DNA from: Fibrobacter sp.
GTDB taxonomy: Bacteria; Fibrobacterota; Fibrobacteria; Fibrobacterales; Fibrobacteraceae
Length of the DNA stretch: 34,807 nt
Reading direction: 5' to 3'
Assembly: GCA_024399065.1 (NCBI GenBank)
Contig: JAKSIB010000034.1
Span: forward strand, 1-34,807
Positions 14,290-23,717 of this stretch are shown here, piece by piece. The notes beneath the pieces are model-generated. The model ran no database searches. It was not told the DNA's origin and saw nothing but the letters and a program-made list of their open reading frames with translations. The position numbers and the translations under genes were made by a program. Numbering within the stretch: position 1 is the stretch's first letter; every line of letters begins with the position of its first letter.

Positions 14290-15654
14290 ATGAAGCCAAT
14301 CCTTTTTGCACCATTTTTCTGCGTTTTTGCCATACTCTCGGCCTGCACGGTAGAACGTGCGGAGGAACAGATCGTGGCCTACCACGCAAACGGTGCCAAG
14401 AAGACATCCATCTGGGTGTATCCCGATGGCGAAATCCTGAAGCGCAACGAATGGTACACCGATGGAATCAAGGAATTCGAAATTCCCTACAAGAACAACG
14501 AGCCCAACGGCGAATTCAAGCGCTGGACTGGCTACGGCGACCTAGTTCTGGAAGGCGAATACAAGAACGGAAAACGCCACGGAACCTGGACAAGCTATTA
14601 CGGCGGACACTTCAACAAGAAAAAGGAAGCCATCCGTTACTACAAGGATGACCTTCCTGTAGGTGACTGGGAGGGTTGGCACTTCAATGGAGAAAAGGCC
14701 TTCGAGGAGCACTACAACGAAAAGGGAGATTCCGTAGGCACCTGGAAGAAATGGAATGATGAAGGAACCTTGGTCGAAGAAAATTCCTGTTTTCATTCTA
14801 ACGAAAAAGGTCATTTCAAGAAGTTTGCCAAGAGTTGCAAAATCCTGGAAAGTTACGAATGCCATTCGGGAGAACGCGAGGGATCCTACAAACTCTACTA
14901 CGAAACCTTTGATGCTCCGGACTCTACGGGGGAAAGTTGCAACATATCCAAAATCCGTGAATCAGGAGTCATTGAATACGGAGCTTTATTTCCAGATACA
15001 CTCTATAGAGCCGACGGTTCAGTCATCAAAACCATCAAGTATGGTGGTGGACATTATAAACGATCCCACGATCAATGGTTTGACGAACAAGGAGCTCTGC
15101 TCAGGGAGTCCATTTTTAAGAATTCCGATTACGACGGAAATGAAGGTATTGCCTACGGATTGTGCGAAGGTTCCACAAATCTTTTCTGCGCAGAGACATC
15201 TTTCGTACACTATTATTGCCCAAGCGGATCCCTGGATAGTAGTACCTTAAGCCAGAAGGATGCTTTCAAGCAAAGCATTGGGAAATACAAGCCATCCGTA
15301 CGCTACATTAAGCCGGACCACAAGTTGCTTTACGAAGAGTACTGGGACATGGATTCTCTTTCAAGAATAGGCAATCCGCTCCTCCTAGCAACTCGTAGTT
15401 TCTATCCCGACAGCATGGGCGGTAAAATGGCCAGTGAGGGTTTCTGGAAATACCACGTTAGCAAGGGATCACTGCGCAACGGCATTTGGCGCAACTGGTA
15501 TCCCAGCGGCATTCTGAAAGACAGCCTCTCCTACGTGAACGGCGAACGTGTTGGCGAACAGTTCAGCTATGACAGCACCGGCAAACTCACCATTCACAAG
15601 ACCGAGAACGGAAAGAACCGCCCCGTGATTATGCACATCCTTGGGTCTAACTAA
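14290..15654 (+). CDS. YwqK-type MORN-repeat lipoprotein
   Basis: A 454-residue predicted lipoprotein with lipobox LSAC (Cys19). The body is built from MORN-variant/YwqK repeats, with units such as EGEYKNGKRHGTWTSYYGG, VGDWEGWHFNGEKAFEEHY, DSVGTWKKWNDEGTLVEE and, near the end, NGIWRNWYPSGILKDSLSYV followed by NGERVGEQFSYDSTGKL. A central part of about 150 residues is less repetitive and Cys-containing. Databases often label such repeats 'toxin-antitoxin system YwqK family antitoxin', but no toxin is adjacent and the surface location argues against that role. The ATG at 14290 begins the signal peptide; upstream in-frame codons overlap the divergent gene. Function unknown, probably an envelope scaffold. 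Confidence 0.82.
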   Translation: MKPILFAPFFCVFAILSACTVERAEEQIVAYHANGAKKTSIWVYPDGEILKRNEWYTDGIKEFEIPYKNNEPNGEFKRWTGYGDLVLEGEYKNGKRHGTWTSYYGGHFNKKKEAIRYYKDDLPVGDWEGWHFNGEKAFEEHYNEKGDSVGTWKKWNDEGTLVEENSCFHSNEKGHFKKFAKSCKILESYECHSGEREGSYKLYYETFDAPDSTGESCNISKIRESGVIEYGALFPDTLYRADGSVIKTIKYGGGHYKRSHDQWFDEQGALLRESIFKNSDYDGNEGIAYGLCEGSTNLFCAETSFVHYYCPSGSLDSSTLSQKDAFKQSIGKYKPSVRYIKPDHKLLYEEYWDMDSLSRIGNPLLLATRSFYPDSMGGKMASEGFWKYHVSKGSLRNGIWRNWYPSGILKDSLSYVNGERVGEQFSYDSTGKLTIHKTENGKNRPVIMHILGSN

Positions 15655-15702
15655 AATCGTGATTCGCAAAACACCTGAATTTTTTCTAAATTGCAGCGCA
15701 TT

Positions 15703-16725
15703 ATGAGTGAAGCTATTAATAAAGTCAAGCAGGCCTTTGAAGCAGAACTTGCTCAAACGGACCTCATCAGCCAAGAAGCCGTCAACAACCTCCGCGTGAA
15801 GTTCCTGGGCAAGAAGGGTCTCGTTACCGACCTCATGAAGCAGATGGGCTCTCTTCTCGCAGAAGAACGTCCGGCATTCGGCAAGCTCGTCAACGAACTT
15901 AAGGTGGCCGTTTCCGAAAAGATCGAAAAGGCTATCGAAACTGCAAACCAGGCCGCCCTCCAGAAGAAGCTGGAAAGCGGCAACGTCGACGTCTCCCTCC
16001 CCGGCGCAGGCATCGGTGCTGGTTCCACCCACCCGCTTTACGACGTTCGCGAAGAAATCATCGACTTCTTCAGCCAGATGGGCTTTGAAGTGGACTTCGG
16101 CCGCGACATCGAAACCGACTGGTACAACTTCGAAGCATTGAACACCCCGCCCGACCACCCGTCCCGCGACATGCAGGACACCTTCTACGTGGACGACAAG
16201 GTGATGCTCCGTACCCACACCAGCGGTACCCAGATCCATTACATGGAAACCCACAAGCCGCCTTTCCGCATGATCGCTCCGGGCCACGTGTTCCGCGTTG
16301 ATAACGACGCTACCCACGCTCCCATGTTCCAGCAGTGCGAAGGTCTCGTGGTTGATGAAAACATTTCCTTCGCTGACTTGAAGGGTGTTCTCCAGGTATT
16401 CATGAACAAGCTCTTTGGCGAAGGCGTCAAGACTCGTTTCCGCCCCAGCTTCTTCCCCTTCACGGAACCTTCCGCAGAAATGGATGTGAGCTGCGTATTC
16501 TGCGGCGGTGAAGGTTGCCGTCGCTGCAAGGGCACCGGTTGGATGGAAATCGGTGGCTGCGGCTCCGTGGACCCCAACGTGTTCAAGAACTGCGGTATCG
16601 ACGGTGAAAAGTATACTGGTTTCGCATTCGGCTTCGGTCTGGACCGTATCGCCATGCTCCGTCATGCTATTCCGGAAATCGGCCTCCTGACCGGCAACGA
16701 CCAGCGTTTCCTCGACCAGTTCTAA
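15703..16725 (+). CDS. pheS: Phenylalanine--tRNA ligase alpha subunit
   Basis: Charges tRNA-Phe as part of the alpha2-beta2 synthetase. The 340-residue product has the N-terminal coiled-coil arm (LRVKFLGKKGLVTDLMKQ near residues 28-45), then the class II catalytic core. GSTHPLYDVREEIIDFFSQM opens the core. Motif 2 is TRFRPSFFPFTEPSAEMDVS, a Cys-containing loop reads CVFCGGEGCRRCKGTGW, and motif 3 is GFAFGFGLDRIAMLRH. The ATG at 15703 fits the family start; there is no strong ribosome binding site. A terminator follows, so pheT is not in the same operon here, unlike the usual pheST order. Confidence 0.97.
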   Translation: MSEAINKVKQAFEAELAQTDLISQEAVNNLRVKFLGKKGLVTDLMKQMGSLLAEERPAFGKLVNELKVAVSEKIEKAIETANQAALQKKLESGNVDVSLPGAGIGAGSTHPLYDVREEIIDFFSQMGFEVDFGRDIETDWYNFEALNTPPDHPSRDMQDTFYVDDKVMLRTHTSGTQIHYMETHKPPFRMIAPGHVFRVDNDATHAPMFQQCEGLVVDENISFADLKGVLQVFMNKLFGEGVKTRFRPSFFPFTEPSAEMDVSCVFCGGEGCRRCKGTGWMEIGGCGSVDPNVFKNCGIDGEKYTGFAFGFGLDRIAMLRHAIPEIGLLTGNDQRFLDQF

Positions 16726-16787
16726 TACAGACCGCAAATTTCTAAACGCAAGTTTAGATCCTGCGACTGAAATTTGCTCTCACTTCA

Positions 16788-16812
16788 AAGCCTCGTTAGC
16801 ACGAGGCTTTTT
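16788..16812 (+). terminator. Rho-independent terminator of pheS
   Basis: Perfect 7-bp stem GCCTCGT/ACGAGGC with a TAGC loop (16790-16807), followed by five T (16808-16812). Confidence 0.9.
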
Positions 16813-16841
16813 CGTTCACGAAGGACCGCCCAAACGCATTC

Positions 16842-16878
16842 AAAAAAAGAAAAGGCCTCGGCATTGCCGAGACCTTTT
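16842..16878 (-). terminator. Terminator of the wzb-wza-manC operon
   Basis: On the minus strand, AGGTCTCGGC and GCCGAGGCCT form a stem with one mismatch around a three-base loop. A T-rich tract ending in seven T follows. It lies about 60 bases beyond the manC stop. Confidence 0.85.
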
Positions 16879-16940
16879 CTTTTTAAGTTTGCAATTTGCA
16901 AGGCGCCGCGCGGAATTAAACCACACTGCACACAAGCATC

Positions 16941-18320
16941 TTAGTTACGGTGGAAGTCATCTTCCATACGGATGATGTCATCTTCGCCGGTGTACTCACC
17001 CACCTGGACTTCAACGATAACCAGCGGAAGCTTACCTTCGTTCTGCAAACGATGTGCAGTGCCAACCGGAATGTAGGTGGATTCGTTGGAACGTACGTAG
17101 AACACGCGATCGCCCACGGTCACCGTTGCGGTACCGCTGACAACGACCCAGTGTTCGGAACGGTGCAAATGCTTCTGCAGGGAGAGGCGCTTGCCCGGCT
17201 TCACCACGATACGCTTCATCTTGTAGCGGTCGGTGGATTCCAAAACAGAGTAGGTACCCCAGGGGCGATTCACGGTCTGCGGAACGCTGATGAGGTCGGA
17301 GCCGCGGACCTTCAATTCTTCGACCACCTGCTTGACCTTCTGGCTGCTGCTGAGGGGAGCAACGAGGAGAGCATCCGGAGTATCGACAATGAGCATCTTG
17401 TCCAGGTCGATGGTTGCGATAGCACGCTGGGAACCCATGACGAGAGAGTTCTTGGAGCCCACTGCAATGTGGCGGGGGTTCACGTTGTTGCCGTTTTCGT
17501 CGTGAGGATATTCGCCATAGAGGCTGTCGAAGGAACCCAGGTCGCTCCAACCGATATCGCTGGGCACAACCTTCACCTTGTCGGACTTTTCCATCACGGC
17601 GTAGTCGATGGAGTTGGAAGGAATGGCCTTCATGTCATCCATGGCAATGCGGATCGGTTCGCCGGCTTCTGCAGCAGCAGTGTTGGCGAGAGCCTTCTTA
17701 GACGCTTCCAAAATGTCCGGAGAATGCTTCTGCAATTCGGAAAGGAAGGTCTTTGCCTTGAAGCAGAAGATACCGGAGTTCCAGTAGAAGTTGCCGGCGA
17801 GCAAGTACTTTTCAGCAGTGGCGCGGTCCGGCTTTTCTACAAAGCGCTTCACGTTTTCGCCCTCGGCTTCGATATAGCCGTAGCCAGTTTCCGGGCTGGT
17901 CGGAGTGATGCCGAAAGTCACCAGGTTGCCTTCCTTGGCAAGTTCCTGGGCGCGGAGAAGGACCTTCTTGTATTCGTCCTTCTTGCGGATTACGTGATCG
18001 GACGGAGAAACCAGGACGATTTCTTCCGGGTCCAAAGTCAAGCATGCGAGAGCAATTGCGGGAGCGGTATTGCGGCCCACCGGTTCCAGAAGGAACTTGC
18101 TGCCCTTCTTGCCTTCAGCTTCAAGCTGGTCCTTGGCAAGGAAGAACTGGTCTGCGTTGCTGACGATGAACTGGGCATCGCAAACTGCAGAGTTGGTCAC
18201 CACGGTCTTGCGGAACAGGGACTGTCCGTCGAAGAGAGGAGCAAACTGTTTGGGCATAAGGGAACGGCTCACAGGCCAAAGGCGAGTTCCGTTACCACCA
18301 CAGAGAATCAAGTTAATCAT
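16941..18320 (-). CDS. manC: Mannose-1-phosphate guanylyltransferase / mannose-6-phosphate isomerase
   Basis: Makes GDP-mannose from GTP and mannose-1-phosphate; the C-terminal half is the cupin-type isomerase. The 459-residue product has the nucleotidyltransferase signature LILCGGNGTRLWPVSRSLMP at the start, then QFIVSNADQFF, LLEPVGRNTAPAIALA and the metal-binding LVSPSDHVI. FVEKPD and NSGIFCFKA follow. The cupin begins near NRPWGTYSVLES (about residue 362) and has the metal-site region LSLQKHLHRSEHWVVVSGTA, then YIPVGTAHRLQNEG. The ATG has a GG-rich site upstream within the wza stop region. It is the third gene of the wzb-wza-manC operon, 8 bases after wza, and supplies GDP-mannose for the exported polysaccharide. 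Confidence 0.95.
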   Translation of the reverse strand: MINLILCGGNGTRLWPVSRSLMPKQFAPLFDGQSLFRKTVVTNSAVCDAQFIVSNADQFFLAKDQLEAEGKKGSKFLLEPVGRNTAPAIALACLTLDPEEIVLVSPSDHVIRKKDEYKKVLLRAQELAKEGNLVTFGITPTSPETGYGYIEAEGENVKRFVEKPDRATAEKYLLAGNFYWNSGIFCFKAKTFLSELQKHSPDILEASKKALANTAAAEAGEPIRIAMDDMKAIPSNSIDYAVMEKSDKVKVVPSDIGWSDLGSFDSLYGEYPHDENGNNVNPRHIAVGSKNSLVMGSQRAIATIDLDKMLIVDTPDALLVAPLSSSQKVKQVVEELKVRGSDLISVPQTVNRPWGTYSVLESTDRYKMKRIVVKPGKRLSLQKHLHRSEHWVVVSGTATVTVGDRVFYVRSNESTYIPVGTAHRLQNEGKLPLVIVEVQVGEYTGEDDIIRMEDDFHRN

Positions 18321-18328
18321 AATCTACC

Positions 18329-19474
18329 CTACCAACCACGATGGTAAATGTAGTTGACATTTTCAAGGAAACTAGAAGTTGTGTTGAGAATGCCTGCGTT
18401 AGGTGAAATCAAGTTCAAGAGACGATTCCAAGTTGCAAGACCAGAAGCGTCCACATATACGATATCATGAGGATTCAAGTCAAAACGGTCAGCCATAGCC
18501 AAAGACATGGCGTTCTTAGCATTCAAATGGAACACATCCACCTGGTTCGCCCCAGAATTGCGGAGAACATAAATGGCCTTGGAAGAGGCATTCAGAGCAT
18601 TCAAACCACCAGCAGCGGCCAAAGCTTCCACCAGAGAAAGGCTTCCATGATTCAAATTCACCACACCGACGCGGCCAACTTCACCAAGAATATAAACCTT
18701 GTTTTCCTTCTGGGTTTCAGACATTGCCGGAACGAAAAGTTGGTCATCCGGTTTCAGGATGATTTTGTCCAACGGAAGGTTGGCTTTAAAGGCGTCCAGA
18801 TAGTTGATGCTATAGACTTTATCGCCACGACGGAGCTGCATTCCAGAAGGATCAGCCTCTTCGGCAAAGCCACCAGCAGCGGCAACAGCCAGCGGAAGGT
18901 TCATAGGAGCTTCAGAGAAAGCCACAAAGCCGGGCTTGTTCACTGCGCCGGTCACCGTTGCACGGAGGCTATTGTAGCCCGTCACACGAACATCCACCTG
19001 AGGATCGTTCAAAATCTTATTGGAAAGTCGCTGGGTAATCTCAGCACGAAGTTCCTGTGCAGTCAGACCCGCAACCTTGATTTCACCAGCATAGGGATAG
19101 AACAAGGTACCATCGGTTGTTACCTTCTGACCGGCAGGCTGATACTGACCCATGGGAGAAGTCAATTCCGGATGTTCCCAAACCACGACCTGAACCATGT
19201 CCAGAGGACCGATGCGGTATTCCAGGGACGGAAGGGAATCCACCATCAGATCCTTCAAATCACCGAAATCAGATTGTTCAGCGGATTCAGTATTTGCAGC
19301 AGCGGTGCCACCAGCAAACTCGCCCTTTTCAATGGAATGGACTCGAACGGTAAGACCGTTATATTCAAAAGATTCCTGGTCATCAGGAATGTCCATACGC
19401 ATTTGCGGAGCCAAAGCGCAACCATTCAGCAAAACGGCAACAGCGCTGACAAAGCCAACACTAAAACGATTCAT
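18329..19474 (-). CDS. wza: Outer-membrane polysaccharide export lipoprotein (Wza family)
   Basis: Forms the outer-membrane channel for capsule/EPS export. The 381-residue product has a lipobox LNGC (Cys19). The polysaccharide-export (PES) domain starts near YRIGPLDMVQVVVWEHPEL (about residues 85-103) and includes VTTDGTLFYPYAGEIKVAGL. SLBB domains follow: ATVTGAVNKPGFVAFSEAPM, DDQLFVPAMS and KVYILGEVGRVGVVNLNHGS. An unusual stretch of about 60 residues lies between the lipobox and the PES domain. The C-terminal about 25 residues probably form the amphipathic membrane helix of the barrel. A strong AAAGGA site precedes the ATG. It is the second gene of the operon, 22 bases after wzb. Confidence 0.94.
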   Translation of the reverse strand: MNRFSVGFVSAVAVLLNGCALAPQMRMDIPDDQESFEYNGLTVRVHSIEKGEFAGGTAAANTESAEQSDFGDLKDLMVDSLPSLEYRIGPLDMVQVVVWEHPELTSPMGQYQPAGQKVTTDGTLFYPYAGEIKVAGLTAQELRAEITQRLSNKILNDPQVDVRVTGYNSLRATVTGAVNKPGFVAFSEAPMNLPLAVAAAGGFAEEADPSGMQLRRGDKVYSINYLDAFKANLPLDKIILKPDDQLFVPAMSETQKENKVYILGEVGRVGVVNLNHGSLSLVEALAAAGGLNALNASSKAIYVLRNSGANQVDVFHLNAKNAMSLAMADRFDLNPHDIVYVDASGLATWNRLLNLISPNAGILNTTSSFLENVNYIYHRGW

Positions 19475-19496
19475 AAGTTCCTTTCACCCTTTAATT

Positions 19497-19937
19497 TTAT
19501 GCATTGCTCTGCTTAATTTTTTCAACCCAGTAGGGAGTCAGCTTCGAAATAAAATTCCAAGCCAAAACGAAAGCGCTTTCCGGTCGACGGTACGGGTCCG
19601 GAACATCAACTTTCTGAGGTTCACCATAACGGAAAACCTTGCCCTCCAATGCGGGATACTTGCTCAATAAATCCTGCTTATGGCCATTTTCCATAACCAA
19701 GATCAAATCTGCCCAACGAAGGATATCAAGATTCACCTGACGAGCACGATGTGCGCTCATATCCACGCCATGTTCCATAGCCACTTTCTGGCTAATCTCA
19801 TGCGCCGGGTGATCCACCAAAGCACCCAATCCAGCGCTCATCACGTTGTAATCAGGGCCCAATTCCTTCTTCAACAAATATTCACCCGTAGGACTACGGC
19901 AAATATTTCCGGTACAGATAACAAGAATATTTTTCAT
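19497..19937 (-). CDS. wzb: Low-molecular-weight protein-tyrosine phosphatase (Wzb)
   Basis: Dephosphorylates the C-terminal tyrosines of the Wzc kinase, cycling polysaccharide polymerisation and export. The 146-residue length is typical. The P-loop CTGNICRS sits at residues 8-15, with nucleophile Cys8 and Arg14, and the general acid Asp114 is in VPDPYRRPE. It opens the minus-strand wzb-wza-manC unit and is separated from the wzc-rfbA-rfbC unit by a terminator at 20007-20035. Phosphatase and cognate kinase are therefore encoded in separate transcripts. Confidence 0.94.
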   Translation of the reverse strand: MKNILVICTGNICRSPTGEYLLKKELGPDYNVMSAGLGALVDHPAHEISQKVAMEHGVDMSAHRARQVNLDILRWADLILVMENGHKQDLLSKYPALEGKVFRYGEPQKVDVPDPYRRPESAFVLAWNFISKLTPYWVEKIKQSNA

Positions 19938-20006
19938 CAGTATAAAAGTAAAAACTTAGCAGACAAGTATGCGAGCCCAAGAACTGTAAAAAGGTCCTAA
20001 ATATGC

Positions 20007-20035
20007 AAAAAAAGAGCCCGACAACAGCGGACTCT
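20007..20035 (-). terminator. Terminator of the wzc-rfbA-rfbC operon
   Basis: On the minus strand an 8-bp stem, AGAGTCCG with CGGGCTCT (one mismatch), is followed by seven T (20007-20013). It lies about 30 bases beyond the rfbC stop. Confidence 0.8.
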
Positions 20036-20063
20036 ATAAAATTCTTGACAAAGTCTTCAGGTT

Positions 20064-20627
20064 TTACAAGTCAAACGCAAAACCAAGGTCTTTCAACAAA
20101 GGATTCTTGGTGTCCTTTTCGCTGAGAAGAGGCTCAAAACCATTTCCCACAGGCCACTGAATACCAATTGCCGGGTCATTCCAACACAAGCCACCTTCAT
20201 CCGTAGGATCGTAAAGGCGGGTGCATTTATAGACAAAGGTCGCAGTTTCGCTAAGAACAACAAAACCGTGGGCAAAGCCTTCAGGAATGTAGAACTGCTT
20301 CTTGTTTTCAGCGCTAAGGACAACGCCTTCATACTTACCAAAAGTAGGGCTCCCCTTACGAAGGTCTACAGCAACATCATAAACTTCACCTTCCAACACG
20401 CGAACCAGTTTTCCCTGTGGATTCTTTTTCTGGAAATGCAAGCCGCGAAGCACACCTTTCTTTGAACGAGATTCGTTATCTTGTACAAAATCAACATTCA
20501 GTCCAGCGGCATCAAACTCCGCCTTGTTGTAGGTTTCCATGAAATAGCCGCGATGGTCACCGAACACGGTCGGTTCAATAATCGTCACGCCTTCGACAGA
20601 AGTTTTTATAAAGTTAAACTTACCCAT
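20064..20627 (-). CDS. rfbC: dTDP-4-dehydrorhamnose 3,5-epimerase
   Basis: Epimerises dTDP-4-keto-6-deoxyglucose at C3 and C5, the third step of dTDP-L-rhamnose synthesis. The 187-residue cupin has family motifs: FGDHRGYFMETY near 22-33, FVQDNESRSKKGVLRGLHFQ with the catalytic His, and GEVYDVAVDLRKGSPTFGKY. FYIPEGFAHGFVVLSETATF follows with the metal/substrate residues. The ATG at 20627 is chosen over an in-frame TTG four codons upstream. It is the last gene of the wzc-rfbA-rfbC unit, 14 bases after rfbA. rfbB and rfbD, needed to complete dTDP-rhamnose, are not in the window, so the sugar might also be a different 6-deoxyhexose. Confidence 0.95.
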   Translation of the reverse strand: MGKFNFIKTSVEGVTIIEPTVFGDHRGYFMETYNKAEFDAAGLNVDFVQDNESRSKKGVLRGLHFQKKNPQGKLVRVLEGEVYDVAVDLRKGSPTFGKYEGVVLSAENKKQFYIPEGFAHGFVVLSETATFVYKCTRLYDPTDEGGLCWNDPAIGIQWPVGNGFEPLLSEKDTKNPLLKDLGFAFDL

Positions 20628-20641
20628 CTCTCGTACCAATG

Positions 20642-21529
20642 CTAGTAGCGGATCTTTCCTTCAGCAACCTTGCGCAGATGCTGACCATAGGGAGACTTGC
20701 CATACTTTGCGGCAGATTCAAGCAACTTATCCTTGCTGATCCAACCATTGATAAAGGCGATTTCTTCAACTGCGGAAATCTGGATGCCCTGACGGTTTTC
20801 CACCATACGAACAAAGTCGCCAGCTTCAATCAAACTATCCATGGTACCTGTATCAAGCCATGCAAAACCGCGGCCAAGCAGTTTCACATCCAGCTGACCC
20901 ATGTCCAAGTAAGTCTTGTTCAGGTCCGTGATTTCCAGTTCACCGCGAGCGCTAGGCTTCTGAGCCTTAGCAAATTCGCAGACGCGGTTGTCGTAGAAAT
21001 ACAAGCCCGTAATGGCGTAGTTGCTCTTGGGTTCCTTGGGTTTTTCTTCAACAGAAATCACCTTGCCTGCAGCGTCAAATTCCACAACGCCAAAGCGTTC
21101 CGGGTCTTCAACGTAATAACCGAAAACGCTTGCACGGCCGTTTTCTTCCGCATTCTTCACAGCAGCCTTCAAGAGGGGACTGAAGCCGTTACCGTAGAAA
21201 ATGTTGTCTCCAAGGACCATGGCGCAGCAGTCGTTTCCGATAAATTCTTCACCGAGAATGAATGCCTGGGCAAGACCATCGGGACTAGGCTGAACCTTAT
21301 ACGAAAGGTTCAAACCCATAGCGCTACCGTCACCCAACAAGCGTTCGAAGTTGGGCAAGTCCGTAGGCGTAGAAATAATCAGGATATCACGGATTCCAGC
21401 CAGCATCAAGGTGGAAAGCGGATAGTAGATCATGGGCTTGTCGTAAACAGGCAGCAGCTGCTTACTCGTGACCATTGTCAACGGATAGAGGCGAGTACCG
21501 GAGCCTCCGGCAAGAATGATTCCCTTCAT
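20642..21529 (-). CDS. rfbA: Glucose-1-phosphate thymidylyltransferase
   Basis: Makes dTDP-glucose from dTTP and glucose-1-phosphate, the first step towards dTDP-rhamnose. The 295-residue product has the nucleotide-binding signature [20 protein letters not shown], then [20 protein letters not shown], the [10 protein letters not shown] loop and VLGDNIFYG with a metal-binding Asp. [16 protein letters not shown] is the substrate loop, and the C-terminal [13 protein letters not shown] is typical of the short RmlA type. Its ATG shares one base with the wzc stop (TAATG), so translation is coupled. Confidence is high because length and all motifs agree with the family. Confidence 0.97.
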   Translation of the reverse strand: MKGIILAGGSGTRLYPLTMVTSKQLLPVYDKPMIYYPLSTLMLAGIRDILIISTPTDLPNFERLLGDGSAMGLNLSYKVQPSPDGLAQAFILGEEFIGNDCCAMVLGDNIFYGNGFSPLLKAAVKNAEENGRASVFGYYVEDPERFGVVEFDAAGKVISVEEKPKEPKSNYAITGLYFYDNRVCEFAKAQKPSARGELEITDLNKTYLDMGQLDVKLLGRGFAWLDTGTMDSLIEAGDFVRMVENRQGIQISAVEEIAFINGWISKDKLLESAAKYGKSPYGQHLRKVAEGKIRY

Positions 21530-23631
21530 TAATACTTTCCGTATTTGTAGCCGTAACCTTCGGAACGGCTATGTTCATACTTGTTGATGACAATAGAAGC
21601 GTGAGCATTTCCATTGCCCTTCAAAATTTGGCCCATGCCATCCTGGATGGCTTCGATAGAGTGTCTATTGTATTCAATGACCATGACAATCTGGCCAGCG
21701 ACACGGCAAGCCAAGGCGGCATCCGTCACCAGCATAATCGGCGGAGTATCCACGATGATAAGATCATATTCAGACTTGAACTTTTCGATCAATTCAAGAT
21801 AGCGCTTGGAGCCAAGCAATTCTGCCGGATTAGCCGGAACATTACCGCACGGAATAACAAACAGATTTTCGACTTCCGTAGCAAAAGTGACCTTTTCCGC
21901 ATCAACAGCCTTAAGCAAAACCTGGGAGAAACCATCACCACGCTTAATGCCAAATTCCTTATGCAAACGACCCTTACGAAGGTCAGCGTCAATAAGAAGA
22001 ACCTTCTTGCCCATGCCTGCAAAGAGTGCCGCAAGGTTTACAGAGATAAAACTCTTACCAACGCCAGGAATAAGACCGCTGACTCCAATTACGGAAGCGC
22101 CTTCGTCCATCATGGAGAATTCCAAGGAGGAGCGCAGAGCGCGGAGGGATTCTACGGCCACGTCATCAGGTTCAACCACAGCCAAGGGTCTTGTACCCTT
22201 GGTTCCATCGGGATTGCCCTTGGGAACCTTTGCATAAACAGTGAATCCAGTTTCCTTTTCAATGAAGCTTGCGCTCTTTACACCGCTACTGAACTTGGTT
22301 CTCACGGACACGATCAAGGCACCAAACAGGAAACCGATGAACAAAGCGAACATGAGGATAACTTTTTTCTTCGGCTTGGCAGCCTTAGTCACTTCTTCAG
22401 CAAAGTCAACGATGCGAACCGTACCGACTTCACCTGCGGAAACCAGGCGGAGCTGCTGAATGTTATTCAGCATAGTAGTGTAAACACTCTTGCTGAGTTC
22501 AACTTCGTTCTGCAAGGAAAGAACTTCCTGCTGTGTAGCCGGGAGTTTCTTGACCTGGCTAGAGGTTCCTGCCAATTCACGCTTCAATGCGTTTTCCTGG
22601 TCTTCCAAGGTCTTTACAGTCGGATGTTCAGAATGGAACAAACGGATTGCATCCTGCTTACGCTGTTGCAAGGCGAGAATGTCCTGCTGAAGTTTCATAC
22701 GACGCTGAAGAACAAGCTGAGTTTCAGCGTTAATGTCTACGGAGCCAACCTTGTTGCGATAAGCATTCAAGTTCATGAGGGAGGAATCCATCTGAGCCTT
22801 CACATCAGGAAGCTGCTTTTCAAGGAATTCCAAGGTCTTCTGGGCTTCTGCATTGCGTTCTTCAACATTCTGACGCAAGTAGGAAGAAGCGACTTCATTC
22901 AAAATTTCAACAGCGCGGTCAGCATAGATGTCCTGATAGGAGAATTCCAGAATACCAGTCTTCTTACCGCGTTCCTTCACGCCAAAAGCCTTACGGAATG
23001 CGTCGATAGCCTGCAGTCTCAAAATTTTAGACACTGCAAACTTCTGTCCAGGACGGGCATCCATTCTGAAAATGCCCACTGTAACGGAATCGCCGGCATA
23101 GGGGAACTTGTAAGTTTCACCAGCAACACCGGAGAACACAACATTCTGTTTATGGTCAAGCAAATCAAAGCCGCCAACGCTGTCCTTCACGACAACAAAC
23201 CATTCCTGATCCTTATACTCATCAGACGGAATGCTATCCCAGGGAATTTCCAACTGGGAAAGTTCAAGACGGCCTTCCTTATGGAGGAGACGATCCACAA
23301 AACTGAGAGGTTCTGCACGATACATCAAATGCATCTTTTCAACGGCGGAACCCATCACCTGGCGACTCTTGATCAGTTCAATTTCAGTTTCTGCAGGACT
23401 GGACGATGCAAAAAGAGCGCCAAGGCCTCCCATCATGTTCATGGAACTTTTGCCGTTCTTGGATTCAATTTGCAGCAAAGCATCCACCTGATAGATCGGG
23501 CGAATCCATTGGGCGACAAACACGCCAACAATGCCGGCAAGAATCAAGCACGGAAGCATGATATGCCAATTCTTCAAAAGGTCTTTTAAAACTTGAACAA
23601 GATCTGTTTCTTCTGTCTTTTTAGAAGCCAT
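21529..23631 (-). CDS. wzc: Polysaccharide co-polymerase / tyrosine autokinase (Wzc family)
   Basis: Inner-membrane BY-kinase that controls polysaccharide chain length and export with Wza. In the 700-residue product, residues about 1-55 hold the first transmembrane helix ([20 protein letters not shown]). A Wzz domain and long periplasmic coiled coils (about 240-395) follow, then the second helix ([20 protein letters not shown]). The cytoplasmic kinase has Walker [10 protein letters not shown] (519-527), Walker A' [11 protein letters not shown] and Walker B IIVDTPP. The C-terminus carries five tyrosines in the last 16 residues (685, 693, 695, 697, 700), the usual autophosphorylation cluster. 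The ATG at 23631 has AAGGA 4-5 bases upstream; a GTG four codons earlier is less likely. It heads the wzc-rfbA-rfbC unit. Confidence 0.95.
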   Translation of the reverse strand: MASKKTEETDLVQVLKDLLKNWHIMLPCLILAGIVGVFVAQWIRPIYQVDALLQIESKNGKSSMNMMGGLGALFASSSPAETEIELIKSRQVMGSAVEKMHLMYRAEPLSFVDRLLHKEGRLELSQLEIPWDSIPSDEYKDQEWFVVVKDSVGGFDLLDHKQNVVFSGVAGETYKFPYAGDSVTVGIFRMDARPGQKFAVSKILRLQAIDAFRKAFGVKERGKKTGILEFSYQDIYADRAVEILNEVASSYLRQNVEERNAEAQKTLEFLEKQLPDVKAQMDSSLMNLNAYRNKVGSVDINAETQLVLQRRMKLQQDILALQQRKQDAIRLFHSEHPTVKTLEDQENALKRELAGTSSQVKKLPATQQEVLSLQNEVELSKSVYTTMLNNIQQLRLVSAGEVGTVRIVDFAEEVTKAAKPKKKVILMFALFIGFLFGALIVSVRTKFSSGVKSASFIEKETGFTVYAKVPKGNPDGTKGTRPLAVVEPDDVAVESLRALRSSLEFSMMDEGASVIGVSGLIPGVGKSFISVNLAALFAGMGKKVLLIDADLRKGRLHKEFGIKRGDGFSQVLLKAVDAEKVTFATEVENLFVIPCGNVPANPAELLGSKRYLELIEKFKSEYDLIIVDTPPIMLVTDAALACRVAGQIVMVIEYNRHSIEAIQDGMGQILKGNGNAHASIVINKYEHSRSEGYGYKYGKY

Positions 23632-23717
23632 AGATTCCTTCACATCCAGATAAGATTACGATTAGTGTTGCAAATTTAGAAAAACAAAAGATTTCATAAA
23701 AAACTATCTTTTAATAT

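Noticed and set aside
14387..14404. Sigma-54-like match inside the YwqK gene (minus strand)
   Set aside because: The GG-GC spacing is too short and it lies within a coding region.
14290..15654. Toxin-antitoxin system suggested by the YwqK label
   Set aside because: The protein is a predicted lipoprotein and no toxin gene is adjacent; the repeat family name is not evidence of function.
19939..19965. Sigma-70-like boxes before wzb
   Set aside because: The -10 box would touch the start codon, so the transcript would begin inside the gene.
21571..23589. Long plus-strand open frame opposite wzc
   Set aside because: The minus strand encodes a complete Wzc. The antisense frame shows no family motifs and results from codon bias.
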